Shown: one piece after another, positions 6,894 through 15,315 of the stretch
How positions within the stretch are numbered: the first letter of the stretch is position 1
Layout: each line of letters begins with the position of its first letter
Source: CAZVPF01 sp964628195
GTDB taxonomy: Bacteria; Planctomycetota; Phycisphaerae; Sedimentisphaerales; Anaerohalosphaeraceae
Length of the DNA stretch: 33,003 nt
NCBI GenBank assembly: GCA_964628195.1
Contig: CAZVPF010000034.1
Span: forward strand, 1-33,003
Direction: 5' to 3'
Program-made: the position numbers and the translations under genes
The notes under the pieces: generated by a model
Databases searched by the model: none
What the model was told of the DNA's origin: nothing
What the model saw: only the letters and a program-made list of their open reading frames with translations

Positions 6894-9227
6894 TTGCTGA
6901 GTGATAAAAGAAGTTTTGGTGCTTTTGTAAATAGATTTCTACTTACGGTGTTTATCTTCTGCCTGACGGCAGGGTGTACTGAGGCCCGCCGGCAGGGGCC
7001 TGCGGAGGCAGGCAGTGAGAACATCGAGACCCGGAAGATCGAGGTCAACCTCGAAGCTGCGCCGGGTGGTCCCGATTCACAGGGCCAGGCAAACCCGGTT
7101 GTGGCCCAGGGGACGCCGAGAAGCGATACAGAAGTTGTCGCCGTGATGAAGGGGCAGGTCCGTGAGGATTTGCCGCCTGACGAAGCGTTCGCGGATGCCT
7201 ACAAGCTGATTTTGAACGGAAAGTTCAAAGACGCTGCAAAAGTGATCGAAAACGCGAAAGCGAGCACGGATAAACTCGAATCTCTCAGCAGGATTATCAC
7301 CCAGTATGAAAAAATAGAAACGGGCAGAAAGCAAAGCAAGAAGGACACTTTCGCCGAGAAGCTCGAAAAGTACAACGAGATACAGGCAAAGGGCGTTCCG
7401 GAAGATGTAAACGGGCTGGACAAGGCTTTTGCGGCTTTGATAGCCGCGAGGCGTTATGCCGAGGAAGAAGAAAAAGACAAGCTTCTGGAAAGCGCGTTTG
7501 TATCGGGCCTTGTGCAAAAGGCAAAGGAAATCGCCGCCGACTATGAACAGCAGGGCAAGTGGATAGACGCCTATGCACACGGTTACTACTGGTTAAAGGC
7601 GATTTACAGCAAGAACGAAGAGTACAAGAAAAAGGCCGAGCAGCTTACTGATATGGCGATCATACAGGTTTCTCTTTCCGACAACAGCTGTGACACGAGC
7701 GACGAGCGGCATGAGGGTATCGAGCCGGAGATGTTTTTGCGTGCGATCAAGGCGCTGGACTTTAACTACGTAAGCGTGATAGATTATGACGAGATGGCGG
7801 AGAAGGGCTTTGAAAGATGCCGCCTGCTGGGCAGGGTGCTGAAGCACAGCGAAGAGGTAGCTTACGAAGTCGAACCGGTAAATGTCGCCAAGTGGCAGTC
7901 GGGGATTGACGAGCTTGAGAAAAAGAGGCTCGGTAAATATGTTGTCGTGACCCGCGACACATTCATGAAGCTGTTTCTTGAAATACTTCAGCTTAACGAG
8001 CAAACGCTGGGTATCGACCAGGGGGTGGTTGTAGCACAATACAGCGAGGCGGTAATGAGCGTACTGGACCCGCATACCTCGCTTGTCTGGCCGTGGGAGG
8101 TCAGGGACTTCCAGAAAAACATTACGCAGGAATTCACGGGTATCGGCATCGAGATATCCAAGGCCACCGGCGAACTGAAGGTCGTGAGCCTGCTTCCCGA
8201 TACACCGGCATATACGTCCGGGCTTGACGCGGAAGATATTATAATCGCCATTAACGGTGAAAAGGTCGATCGCGACATGAGCATTCAATGCGCGGTGAAC
8301 AAGATAACGGGGCCTGCGGGGACGGATGTGACGCTTACCGTCCGCCACGAAGACACAGGTGATATCGAGGATATTGTCATCACCCGTGCCAAGATCATCG
8401 TTCCGACCATCAAGGGCTGGAAGCGTGTTGACACGGGGACGTGGAAATACATTGTGGACCCGGAGGACATGATCGGGTATGTGCGGATAAGCAACTTCAC
8501 GGGCACCACGGCGAGTGATCTTGACGCGGTTCTTAAAGAGCTCGAGGCGAAGGGCATGAAGGGGCTTGTCCTTGATCTTCGGTATAACACGGGCGGGCTT
8601 CTTACAAGCGCTGCGGACGTAACGGACCTTTTCATCGAAGAGGGTCTTATCGTTAAAAGCCAGCCCCGGTGGGGTGTTTCCACTTATGAGGCGGCGACGA
8701 AATCCGGGACTCATCCGCCTTTGCCGATGGCGGTGCTTATCAACGACGTATCAGCGAGCGCATCGGAGATCGTGGCGGGGGCTTTGCAGGACCAGAACTA
8801 CCGCAGGGCAACGCTTGTGGGGCAGAGGACCTACGGCAAGGGCAGCGTACAGACTATTACCCCGTACACACAGGGCGGCTCGCAACTGAAGTATACGATG
8901 GCGTTTTATCATTTGCCTTCCGATCAGCGTGTCGAGAGCAGATACCTGATGGAAAAACAGGGCAGGGAAGACTGGGGTATCGCTCCGGACGTGAAGGTCA
9001 AGCTGACGGGAACCGAAGAAAAAGAGATGCTTGAGATACAAAGAGCCAACGAGATACTCGCCAAAGCCGACCATGACTACGAAGGCAAGCCTATCGAGCG
9101 TCACTCGCTTGAGGAGACTATAAAAAGCGACCCGCAGCTCGGTGTCGGGCTGCTGGTGGTAAAGGCCAAACTGCTGTCGCAGGGCAGTGAAGCGAAGCTT
9201 TTGGCGGGCGAATCGGCGAGTAAATAA
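6894..9227 (+). CDS. Lipoprotein S41-family C-terminal processing protease with PDZ domain
   Basis: Envelope serine protease of the Tsp/CtpA family, which degrades or trims proteins from their C-termini. It starts at TTG with AGGTGA 6 nt upstream. A hydrophobic segment ends in lipobox LTAGC (Cys about 28), predicting a lipid-anchored protein. Residues 30-390 form a helical N-terminal part with TPR-like stretches. The PDZ domain is at about 412-500 (GIGIEIS...DTPAYTSGLDAEDIIIAING). The S41 core carries catalytic Ser about 624 in SASASE and Lys about 649 in TYGKG, 25 residues apart as in the family. At 777 aa it is much longer than the common ~400-aa CtpA proteins. It follows fba by 35 bp and may be cotranscribed. 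Confidence 0.9.
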   Translation: MLSDKRSFGAFVNRFLLTVFIFCLTAGCTEARRQGPAEAGSENIETRKIEVNLEAAPGGPDSQGQANPVVAQGTPRSDTEVVAVMKGQVREDLPPDEAFADAYKLILNGKFKDAAKVIENAKASTDKLESLSRIITQYEKIETGRKQSKKDTFAEKLEKYNEIQAKGVPEDVNGLDKAFAALIAARRYAEEEEKDKLLESAFVSGLVQKAKEIAADYEQQGKWIDAYAHGYYWLKAIYSKNEEYKKKAEQLTDMAIIQVSLSDNSCDTSDERHEGIEPEMFLRAIKALDFNYVSVIDYDEMAEKGFERCRLLGRVLKHSEEVAYEVEPVNVAKWQSGIDELEKKRLGKYVVVTRDTFMKLFLEILQLNEQTLGIDQGVVVAQYSEAVMSVLDPHTSLVWPWEVRDFQKNITQEFTGIGIEISKATGELKVVSLLPDTPAYTSGLDAEDIIIAINGEKVDRDMSIQCAVNKITGPAGTDVTLTVRHEDTGDIEDIVITRAKIIVPTIKGWKRVDTGTWKYIVDPEDMIGYVRISNFTGTTASDLDAVLKELEAKGMKGLVLDLRYNTGGLLTSAADVTDLFIEEGLIVKSQPRWGVSTYEAATKSGTHPPLPMAVLINDVSASASEIVAGALQDQNYRRATLVGQRTYGKGSVQTITPYTQGGSQLKYTMAFYHLPSDQRVESRYLMEKQGREDWGIAPDVKVKLTGTEEKEMLEIQRANEILAKADHDYEGKPIERHSLEETIKSDPQLGVGLLVVKAKLLSQGSEAKLLAGESASK

Positions 9228-9252
9228 CGGAAACTTTTGATCTTTATTTGCG

Positions 9253-9258
9253 TATAAT
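9253..9258 (+). promoter_or_regulatory. Possible -10 box upstream of the MauE-thioredoxin gene
   Basis: TATAAT, 76 bp before the start codon. No recognisable -35 at 16-18 bp, so support is limited to the -10 match. Confidence 0.3.
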
Positions 9259-9334
9259 CATTGTCTCTTTAAGCAAGGCTTGTTTTTGCAGTTTTGAAGT
9301 TTTGGTTTTTTTGTCGGTTAATTAAAGGCTTTTT

Positions 9335-10693
9335 ATGAGGATCGCAAGCAGGGTTGTAATGACTATCACCGGGTTGGTGCTTATCGGCGCCAGCGGGTTG
9401 AAGGTACACATGATGCTCAACGAGCCTGTTGTCGGGAAACATTTCTGGGAAACCTGGGAGTTCATGCTCATCCAGATACCGCTTGTTATGGGACTTGGGA
9501 TCTGGCTGGTTTCGGGGTTGTTCAAACTTGGCGGGTGGCTTCTGGGAGTTCTGGCACTTGTGGTATTTCTGGGCGATACGATTTACAAAGCCGTCACCGG
9601 GGCCGAGTCTTGCGGATGTTTCGGATCGGTTGACGTTGATCCGTGGGTAACGCTTTTCGCTTTCAATATACCTTTTCTTGCGGCGATGCTGATATTCAGG
9701 CCCAGGGGTGAAAAGCTTCTTGGGCCGCCGTGGCCGAGCGCGAAACACTTCTGGTCGGTGGCGATACCGACGGCGATATTACTGCCTGCGATTGTTATTG
9801 TTATGGCAGTTAACAAAGTCGAGCCGCAGGTTGTGGACCTGACCGGTGCAATCAGCAAAGCGAACGCAAACCCAAAGACACCACAAATTCAGGACCCGGT
9901 AGACAGCAGTCAAACCTTTACAACTAACCCTTCGCAGCGGCCCCTGCAAGACAGCGACAAAACGCAGGGGGCAAAACAAACCGAGCCAGCGACCGGAAAA
10001 ACGGTTGATGCCCAGATTGCAGAGACGCAAACACCACCAGCCGGCGAGAAGGAGCCTGAAAAAACCCAGGCAGCGGACAGTTCGGACGATAATGGGCAGG
10101 CATTGCCGGAGGCTGTTGGAGAAGATGTGGACGACGGGCAGCAAACCGGGAAAACAAGCGAAGATAACGAGCAGGTCGAGCCAGCGGGGGAGACTCAAAA
10201 GGCAAATGCCGCTGATGGTGAAGATGACGGTTCTGATGATGACGACGAAACCGCTGCGGCAGACAGTGAAAAGCCCTGGCCTGACCCGCTGAAACTCGAC
10301 GACCAGCAGGAAGCGCTGCTCAACGATGTGCTAACTTATGTGGACATTTACGCGGATTACAAGGAAGGGCCGGCTGTTTTCTTTTTTTACCACCTTACGT
10401 GCCCGACGTGCAGGGAGCTTTTGCCTGAATACAGCGCCGGGATCAACGAGCTGGGCGATAATCCCATCAACCTTTCGTTTATCGAGATACCGCACGGCAA
10501 GAGCGAGAAGGAATCGCCGGTTCCCGAGGACAACATCTGTCCGACGGGTGTGCTTACCGCACGTGAGGACGGCAAGGAATGGGTGATCGGGACGCCTCTG
10601 GTGGTTGTGGCGATGGACGGCAAGGTGGATAAGGCCTGGCAGCTCGAGGCCCCGGGCTTTTATGAACTGCTGGACGCGATCTTCGCCGAGTAG
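9335..10693 (+). CDS. MauE/DoxX-like membrane protein fused to a thioredoxin-like domain
   Basis: Predicted inner-membrane thiol-redox protein. Residues 1-125 form a four-helix MauE/DoxX-like module with a conserved-looking ESCGCFG motif (Cys about 93 and 95) between helices 3 and 4. A fifth helix lies at about 141-163. Residues 165-325 are a low-complexity linker rich in Gln, Thr, Asp and Glu. The C-terminal ~125 residues look like a thioredoxin fold with active-site CPTC (Cys about 356 and 359) and a GTP cis-proline-like turn. MauE-type proteins are thought to handle electrons for periplasmic disulfide chemistry. The fusion suggests the membrane cysteines exchange electrons with the tethered CPTC domain, but this direction and partner are inferred. 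The ribosome site before ATG is weak. Confidence 0.78.
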   Translation: MRIASRVVMTITGLVLIGASGLKVHMMLNEPVVGKHFWETWEFMLIQIPLVMGLGIWLVSGLFKLGGWLLGVLALVVFLGDTIYKAVTGAESCGCFGSVDVDPWVTLFAFNIPFLAAMLIFRPRGEKLLGPPWPSAKHFWSVAIPTAILLPAIVIVMAVNKVEPQVVDLTGAISKANANPKTPQIQDPVDSSQTFTTNPSQRPLQDSDKTQGAKQTEPATGKTVDAQIAETQTPPAGEKEPEKTQAADSSDDNGQALPEAVGEDVDDGQQTGKTSEDNEQVEPAGETQKANAADGEDDGSDDDDETAAADSEKPWPDPLKLDDQQEALLNDVLTYVDIYADYKEGPAVFFFYHLTCPTCRELLPEYSAGINELGDNPINLSFIEIPHGKSEKESPVPEDNICPTGVLTAREDGKEWVIGTPLVVVAMDGKVDKAWQLEAPGFYELLDAIFAE

Positions 10694-10732
10694 GTTTGGG
10701 GTTTACGGGCAGGGCGCATTTTGTAACATTCC

Positions 10733-10761
10733 TTGACTTTCAGCGGCGAGGGGTATATAAT
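10733..10761 (+). promoter_or_regulatory. Sigma-70-type promoter of recJ
   Basis: -35 TTGACT at 10733-10738, 17-bp spacer, -10 TATAAT at 10756-10761. Predicted transcription start is about 10768, giving a leader of roughly 26 nt. Near-consensus. Confidence 0.85.
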
Positions 10762-10793
10762 CCCATGCTAATGATCAGTTATGCGGGTTTATA

Positions 10794-12533
10794 ATGGCTC
10801 TTACGGCAAGGATGCAAAAAAAGCAATGGAATATTCGTCCCCCGGCGCGGGGTTTCGAGGAGCTTGCCTCGACGACAGGGATATCGAAAGTTCTCGCAAG
10901 GGTTCTTCTAAACCGCAAGGTCAGCACCGAAAAAGAAGCCCGCGTTTTTTTGGCACCAAAGCTAACGGAGCTTATCGACCCCGAAAAAATGCCGGGCATG
11001 GAGCAGGCTGTTTCGCGGATCGCGCATGCGGTCGGCAAGAAGCAGCGTATCGCGATATACGGTGACTACGACGTGGACGGGATTACCTCGGTTGCGATTC
11101 TGTCGCAGCTTTTTGACCTGCTGGGCTGCGGATGTGATTTTTACATCCCTCACCGGATCGACGAAGGGTACGGTCTTAACGAATCTGCTGTTCGGACCCT
11201 TGCCGAAGCGGGGACGGAGCTTCTTATAACGGTCGACTGCGGAATTACCGCTGTGCAGACCGCCGAGCTTGTTAAAGAGCTTGGCATGGAGATGATAATA
11301 ACCGACCACCACCAGCCCGGTGAGACACTGCCGGAATCGTGCGCGGTTGTTCACCCGATGCTGGATAACTATCCGAACCCGGACTCTGCGGGCGCCATGG
11401 TCGCTTTCAAGCTGGCATGGGGTGTGGCGAACGCTTTCAGGACGGGCAGCCAGAACAGCCCGGCGGTAAGGCAGTTCCTTATTAACGCGACAACACTGGC
11501 GGCGATGGGGACCGTTGCGGATGTGGTCGACCTTTGCGGCGAGAACCGGATACTTACAAGCTACGGGCTGAAGGCGATTTCTGGTACAAACCTGGAAGGG
11601 GTTAAGGCTCTTATCCACACTGCGGGGCTTGCGGGTGAATCGATAGACAGTTACCATATCGGGTTTCGTTTGGCGCCTATGCTGAACGCGGCAGGGCGAA
11701 TGGGACACGCACGGCTGGCGGTGGAACTTCTGACCAGCGACAACGAAATGCGCTGCTACAAGATCGCGCAGTACCTCAAGCAGCAAAACGACCAGCGGCG
11801 GAAGATAGAGCGTGATATATTCAAAGAGGCTTGTTCGATGATAACGGCGATGGGAATGGACCACCCTGACCGTCGAACGATTGTGCTGGAAAGCGAGAAC
11901 TGGCACAGCGGTGTTATCGGGATAGTCGCTTCGCGCATCGTGGATAAGTATTACCGCCCGGCGATACTGATCAACACGGGCAACCACATAGGGCAGGGTT
12001 CGGCCCGCTCGGTCGAGGGCTTCAATATTCACGACGGTCTTCGCGCGTGCAGGGAACACCTTGCGGGGTTCGGGGGGCACAGCATGGCGGCGGGGCTGAA
12101 GATAGACAAGCAGAACATCGCGGCCTTTCGTGAGGCGTTTGAGAGTTACGCGGCAGAAAATATAGGCACAGAGCAGATCGTCTCGAAGCTGGAAATCGAC
12201 GCCGAGTGCGGTATTAATGAATTTACCGGCCCGGTGATGCGTGAGCTTGCGCTTCTCGAACCGTTCGGCCCGGGCAACCCAAGGCCCATGTTCGCCACGC
12301 GCGGGGTCAGTCTTATATCAAACCCGCGAAGATGCGGGGCAAAGGGCGAGCACCTTCAGATTTCGATAACCGACGACAACGGCTCGGTGAGGTGTATAGG
12401 CTTTCGGCTGGGGCACCTGGAGAAGAAACTGCTCGAAGCGGACTGCTTCAGCGTGGCATACAACCCGCAGATCAATTCTTACAACGGCTCGTCAAACCTG
12501 CAGTTCGTCATCGAAGATATCCAGTTCGAGTGA
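10794..12533 (+). CDS. recJ: Single-stranded-DNA-specific 5'-3' exonuclease RecJ
   Basis: Degrades single-stranded DNA 5' to 3' in recombination (RecF pathway), mismatch repair and base excision repair; needs Mn2+/Mg2+. Length (579 aa) fits RecJ. DHH domain: motif I YGDYDVDG at 89-96, with metal-binding Asp 91, 93 and 95, and motif III DHH at 171-173. DHHA1 domain: FGGHSMAAG with Gly-Gly-His at about 427-429. The C-terminal ~110 residues are the OB-fold DNA-binding domain. ATG 10794 has no clear ribosome site; an in-frame ATG at 10812 also starts before the conserved WNIRPP. It has its own strong promoter and ends 41 bp from the convergent phosphatase gene. No regulatory operator is visible. 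Confidence 0.95.
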   Translation: MALTARMQKKQWNIRPPARGFEELASTTGISKVLARVLLNRKVSTEKEARVFLAPKLTELIDPEKMPGMEQAVSRIAHAVGKKQRIAIYGDYDVDGITSVAILSQLFDLLGCGCDFYIPHRIDEGYGLNESAVRTLAEAGTELLITVDCGITAVQTAELVKELGMEMIITDHHQPGETLPESCAVVHPMLDNYPNPDSAGAMVAFKLAWGVANAFRTGSQNSPAVRQFLINATTLAAMGTVADVVDLCGENRILTSYGLKAISGTNLEGVKALIHTAGLAGESIDSYHIGFRLAPMLNAAGRMGHARLAVELLTSDNEMRCYKIAQYLKQQNDQRRKIERDIFKEACSMITAMGMDHPDRRTIVLESENWHSGVIGIVASRIVDKYYRPAILINTGNHIGQGSARSVEGFNIHDGLRACREHLAGFGGHSMAAGLKIDKQNIAAFREAFESYAAENIGTEQIVSKLEIDAECGINEFTGPVMRELALLEPFGPGNPRPMFATRGVSLISNPRRCGAKGEHLQISITDDNGSVRCIGFRLGHLEKKLLEADCFSVAYNPQINSYNGSSNLQFVIEDIQFE

Positions 12534-12574
12534 CATTCAGCGGGTTCACTTGAGAAGGGGAAGTTTCAGCAGGG

Positions 12575-13885
12575 TCAAAGTATTTCAAGAACCACTGCGG
12601 TTATGTCGTCGTGTTCGGCGGGGGGAATATCGGTCTGTCGTGCAATATTTCCAAACTCCTGGATCATCTTCTCTGCGGGAAGCTTAGTTATCGCTGTGAA
12701 CTTTTCGCTGTAACGGAAAGTGCCGTTATCGTCGCAACTGCCGATAAGGCTGTCGGCGCCGTCGGAGTATATCAGCAGCTTGTCGCCGGCGGTCAGCTGT
12801 ATGGTCGTCTGCTCGAACTGCGACTGCTCGAAAACACCGACAAGGGCACCGCGGGTTTCGATCGGCTGGAGGGGACGGTCTTTGCGAATAAGGATTGGGT
12901 AAGGGTGGCCGCCCCGGCAGATCGAAAGCTGGAGCGTCTTGAAGTTGAGCAGGCAGTAACAGCAGGTCGCGAAAAGCGAGCCGGTTATATTCTGTTCTGC
13001 CATGCGGTCGTTGAGCCTGGATACAACATGCCGGGGAGAAAATATTTCGTAGTCACTGCCGTGCGTTTGCCTCATTGTTATCGCCTGCTTGATGAACATT
13101 GTCAGCAGGGCAGCGGGCATCGAATGCCCGACGGCGTCGGCGATGTAAAATCCTATATGCTGTTCGTCAAGACGTGTGACATCGTAGATGTCGCCGGAGA
13201 CCCAGTCGGCGGGCTCGAACAATACCGCCCAGCGGAGTTTTTCGCTTTGAGGCAGTTTTTCGGGCAGAAAGGTCCGCTGCACCTTTCCGGCCATTTTAAG
13301 CTGTTCGGCCATCTCGGAATATTGCGGCGATGGAGGGGCGTTTCGTTCACTTGCCCCTGTCTGCTCCTCGAGCAGGTTGTCGTCAGTGAGGCGAAGGTTC
13401 TGCAGCGGGACCGGAGCGTTATTCTTTTGCCTTTCGGGGGAAGCGTTATCCCGGGTCTGTTCAACCATGTCCTTTTTTATATCTTTTTTACGGGACCTGA
13501 GGTTGTAGGATATTCTGTTCCATATCTCTGGGGCGGTTTCGCCGGCAGCGTCTGAGACTTTATCGAACTGCTGGATGGGGAACTGTATGAAGTCGTTTAG
13601 CAGTATCGAGGCGACTTTTTTCTGTTCGAGATATTTAATTGTCTGGATAAGGTTGTTTACCTGCGGCGGGTCGATATCGGCGGTGTCGATCAGCGCTGTT
13701 CCGATAAATCCCCACTCCTTGACACTGCGGTAGAATTTGTCGACGGAAACCTCGACCCACTCGAGGTCCTTTTCGCGGAGCAGCCCGGTGAGAGCCTCAT
13801 CTATCCGCTGTCGGTTTGTAACGACGATCAGGTCTATTACGCGGGCCTTTTTATCGGAGATTTTTTTTATCGAATCTGCTGCCAT
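12575..13885 (-). CDS. SpoIIE/RsbU-type PP2C phosphatase with degenerate receiver-like N-terminus
   Basis: Predicted Mn-dependent serine phosphatase of the kind that dephosphorylates STAS anti-sigma-factor antagonists. The catalytic domain spans about 190-436. Metal-binding acidic residues are in place: Asp 232 (SGDIYD), Asp 250 (IADAVGHSMPAA), Asp 375 (YSDGAD) and Asp 426/427 (EHDDITAVVLE). Residues 15-110 alternate strands and helices like a receiver (RVIDLIVVTNRQR, TALIDTADIDPP). They lack the paired acidic residues after strand 1 and the conserved Lys, so phospho-signalling is doubtful. Residues 130-190 are a charged linker. The gene is divergent from the 14145 operon and convergent with recJ. 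A STAS protein encoded at 23229-23594 is a possible substrate, but the pairing is inference. Confidence 0.87.
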   Translation of the reverse strand: MAADSIKKISDKKARVIDLIVVTNRQRIDEALTGLLREKDLEWVEVSVDKFYRSVKEWGFIGTALIDTADIDPPQVNNLIQTIKYLEQKKVASILLNDFIQFPIQQFDKVSDAAGETAPEIWNRISYNLRSRKKDIKKDMVEQTRDNASPERQKNNAPVPLQNLRLTDDNLLEEQTGASERNAPPSPQYSEMAEQLKMAGKVQRTFLPEKLPQSEKLRWAVLFEPADWVSGDIYDVTRLDEQHIGFYIADAVGHSMPAALLTMFIKQAITMRQTHGSDYEIFSPRHVVSRLNDRMAEQNITGSLFATCCYCLLNFKTLQLSICRGGHPYPILIRKDRPLQPIETRGALVGVFEQSQFEQTTIQLTAGDKLLIYSDGADSLIGSCDDNGTFRYSEKFTAITKLPAEKMIQEFGNIARQTDIPPAEHDDITAVVLEIL

Positions 13886-13959
13886 TTCTACCGGGAAAAA
13901 TTAAGTCATCACATAGTTTATCCGCCAAAGATAGTTCGACAGGGCAGGGGGATTACTTA

Positions 13960-13989
13960 ACTATAAAATCCGGGCGGGTCGAAGAACAA
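13960..13989 (-). promoter_or_regulatory. Possible promoter of the SpoIIE phosphatase gene
   Basis: On the minus strand, -35 TTGTTC (13984-13989), 18-bp spacer, -10 TATAGT (13960-13965). The -35 is weak. A second weak candidate (TTGCTC-18-TAAAAT) lies further upstream. Confidence 0.35.
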
Positions 13990-14071
13990 TCCAGAATCGG
14001 CACCGTATTTTAAGAAAGTCCCGAAGTTATGAGCAATCCGGCAATTAAACGGCTGGCAGGTGTGAATTAGC

Positions 14072-14100
14072 TTGACAAGCCGGTATTGTGCGGATACTGT
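14072..14100 (+). promoter_or_regulatory. Promoter of the peptide-transport operon
   Basis: -35 TTGACA (14072-14077, consensus), 17-bp spacer, -10 TACTGT (14095-14100). Predicted start about 14107, roughly 38 nt before ATG 14145. It is probably the main promoter for genes from 14145 to 23114, because the gaps inside that stretch are short. Confidence 0.65.
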
Positions 14101-14144
14101 TTCTGTTAAGATTTAGAAATAATCCCGTTGAACCAGGAGTAAAA

Positions 14145-15266
14145 ATGCAGTCGAAAATATGGTTTGCCTTGTTATTGGCGATATTACAGGTCAATATTTA
14201 CGCTGAAGTTTTCATCAATACCCAGAACATTGACGAGGTTAGGAGCAGGGTTGTAGAGCAGGGCAACACGCTCGGTGCCGCTGACCGGGCGGTTATCGAG
14301 GAATTTTTGAGATTGGCTTACGGGGATATGCTTCTTATTGAAAACGTCAAGGACCTCGCGGACCTGCGAGATGTGATAGTCGAACGGATATCGCCGGACA
14401 AACAAAGCGCATATTTCCAGGCATATCTCGCGGCATCGGTGGAGAACCTTAAAAATGTTATAAGCACTGCCAAAGACTGGGAAAATTCTCCTCGGAAAGC
14501 ACAGGTTCTTCGGGACTCAATGATAATCGCCTACCGGCTGGGCAGGGGTGAGATGATCCCGCTGGCAGCGGAGCTTGTTGATTCTCCGTTAGATTCGGTT
14601 AAATACTGGGCGGTTAAGAACCTGACGGGCGGTTATGCCGCAGCGGAGGCGGCAGAGGGGGGCGAACAGGGTCAGCTTGTACTGCCTGCGCTGGAAAAGG
14701 TTATAAACGATCAAACCGAGCCGGAGGTTCTGCTGCCTGTTGTCAGGTTCGCAAAGGCGCAGGACAGCGAGCAGGCGACAAACCTGCTGGTTTCGACAGC
14801 ACAGCTTCGTATGAATAATTACAGGAACTGGGATGTGGAGTTTGCGCTCCTGGACCAGGAACTGCTGATAGCCATTGCCGAAAAGATAAATAAAGCAGGT
14901 TCACAGTCAAAGGCGGAACTGGCAGGGGTGTTGGCGCAGCACTACTCTTATGCGATCCAAATGCTCGTTAAGGGCGGTGAGAATCTCGATGCAGAGACCC
15001 TGGCCGGGCTGCGGTCGCTTATCGTGGCAGTCGAGCAGAGCGCGATAAACGAAAAGTTCGGCATTACGGGGCTTACCATAAAGAAAAATGTCGAGCAGTC
15101 GAATTACGAAAGGCTGATGCGGGACCATAACGACCTGCTGGGCGGCGGTGAGAATACTGCGCTGCTGGCGGCGAAGTTCAACTTTAAGTATGCAGACGGC
15201 GGTTCAAAACCTGCGGAGCTGCCGGATGAGCCCGTTAAAGGTGCCGAGGGGCCCTCTGCTGAGTAA
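14145..15266 (+). CDS. Exported helical protein, HEAT-like, unknown function
   Basis: 373-aa protein not matched to a named family. Start chosen at ATG 14145 because AGGAG lies 5 nt upstream and the protein then opens with a classical signal peptide (MQSKIWFALLLAILQVNIYA); an upstream in-frame GTG at 14088 would spoil it. The mature part is almost wholly helical. Segments such as SPLDSVKYWAVKNLTG and EPEVLLPVVRFAKAQD resemble HEAT/armadillo repeats. The tail is rich in Gly, Pro and Glu. No catalytic motif or cysteine pair is evident. It is the first gene after a strong promoter and lies 49 bp before the first substrate-binding protein, so it may be a periplasmic accessory or scaffold of the transporter. 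That role is inferred from position only. Confidence 0.7.
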   Translation: MQSKIWFALLLAILQVNIYAEVFINTQNIDEVRSRVVEQGNTLGAADRAVIEEFLRLAYGDMLLIENVKDLADLRDVIVERISPDKQSAYFQAYLAASVENLKNVISTAKDWENSPRKAQVLRDSMIIAYRLGRGEMIPLAAELVDSPLDSVKYWAVKNLTGGYAAAEAAEGGEQGQLVLPALEKVINDQTEPEVLLPVVRFAKAQDSEQATNLLVSTAQLRMNNYRNWDVEFALLDQELLIAIAEKINKAGSQSKAELAGVLAQHYSYAIQMLVKGGENLDAETLAGLRSLIVAVEQSAINEKFGITGLTIKKNVEQSNYERLMRDHNDLLGGGENTALLAAKFNFKYADGGSKPAELPDEPVKGAEGPSAE

Positions 15267-15315
15267 AGTTCGCTCAGGCGGCTTGGCCGCGAATAATCGA
15301 ACAACGGAGGTTTGA

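Noticed and set aside
7593..8714. 373-codon open frame on the minus strand
   Set aside because: Antisense to the S41 protease, whose catalytic motifs fix the true frame.
12611..13555. 314-codon open frame on the plus strand
   Set aside because: Opposite to the SpoIIE phosphatase, which has all metal-binding motifs; no motif in the plus reading.
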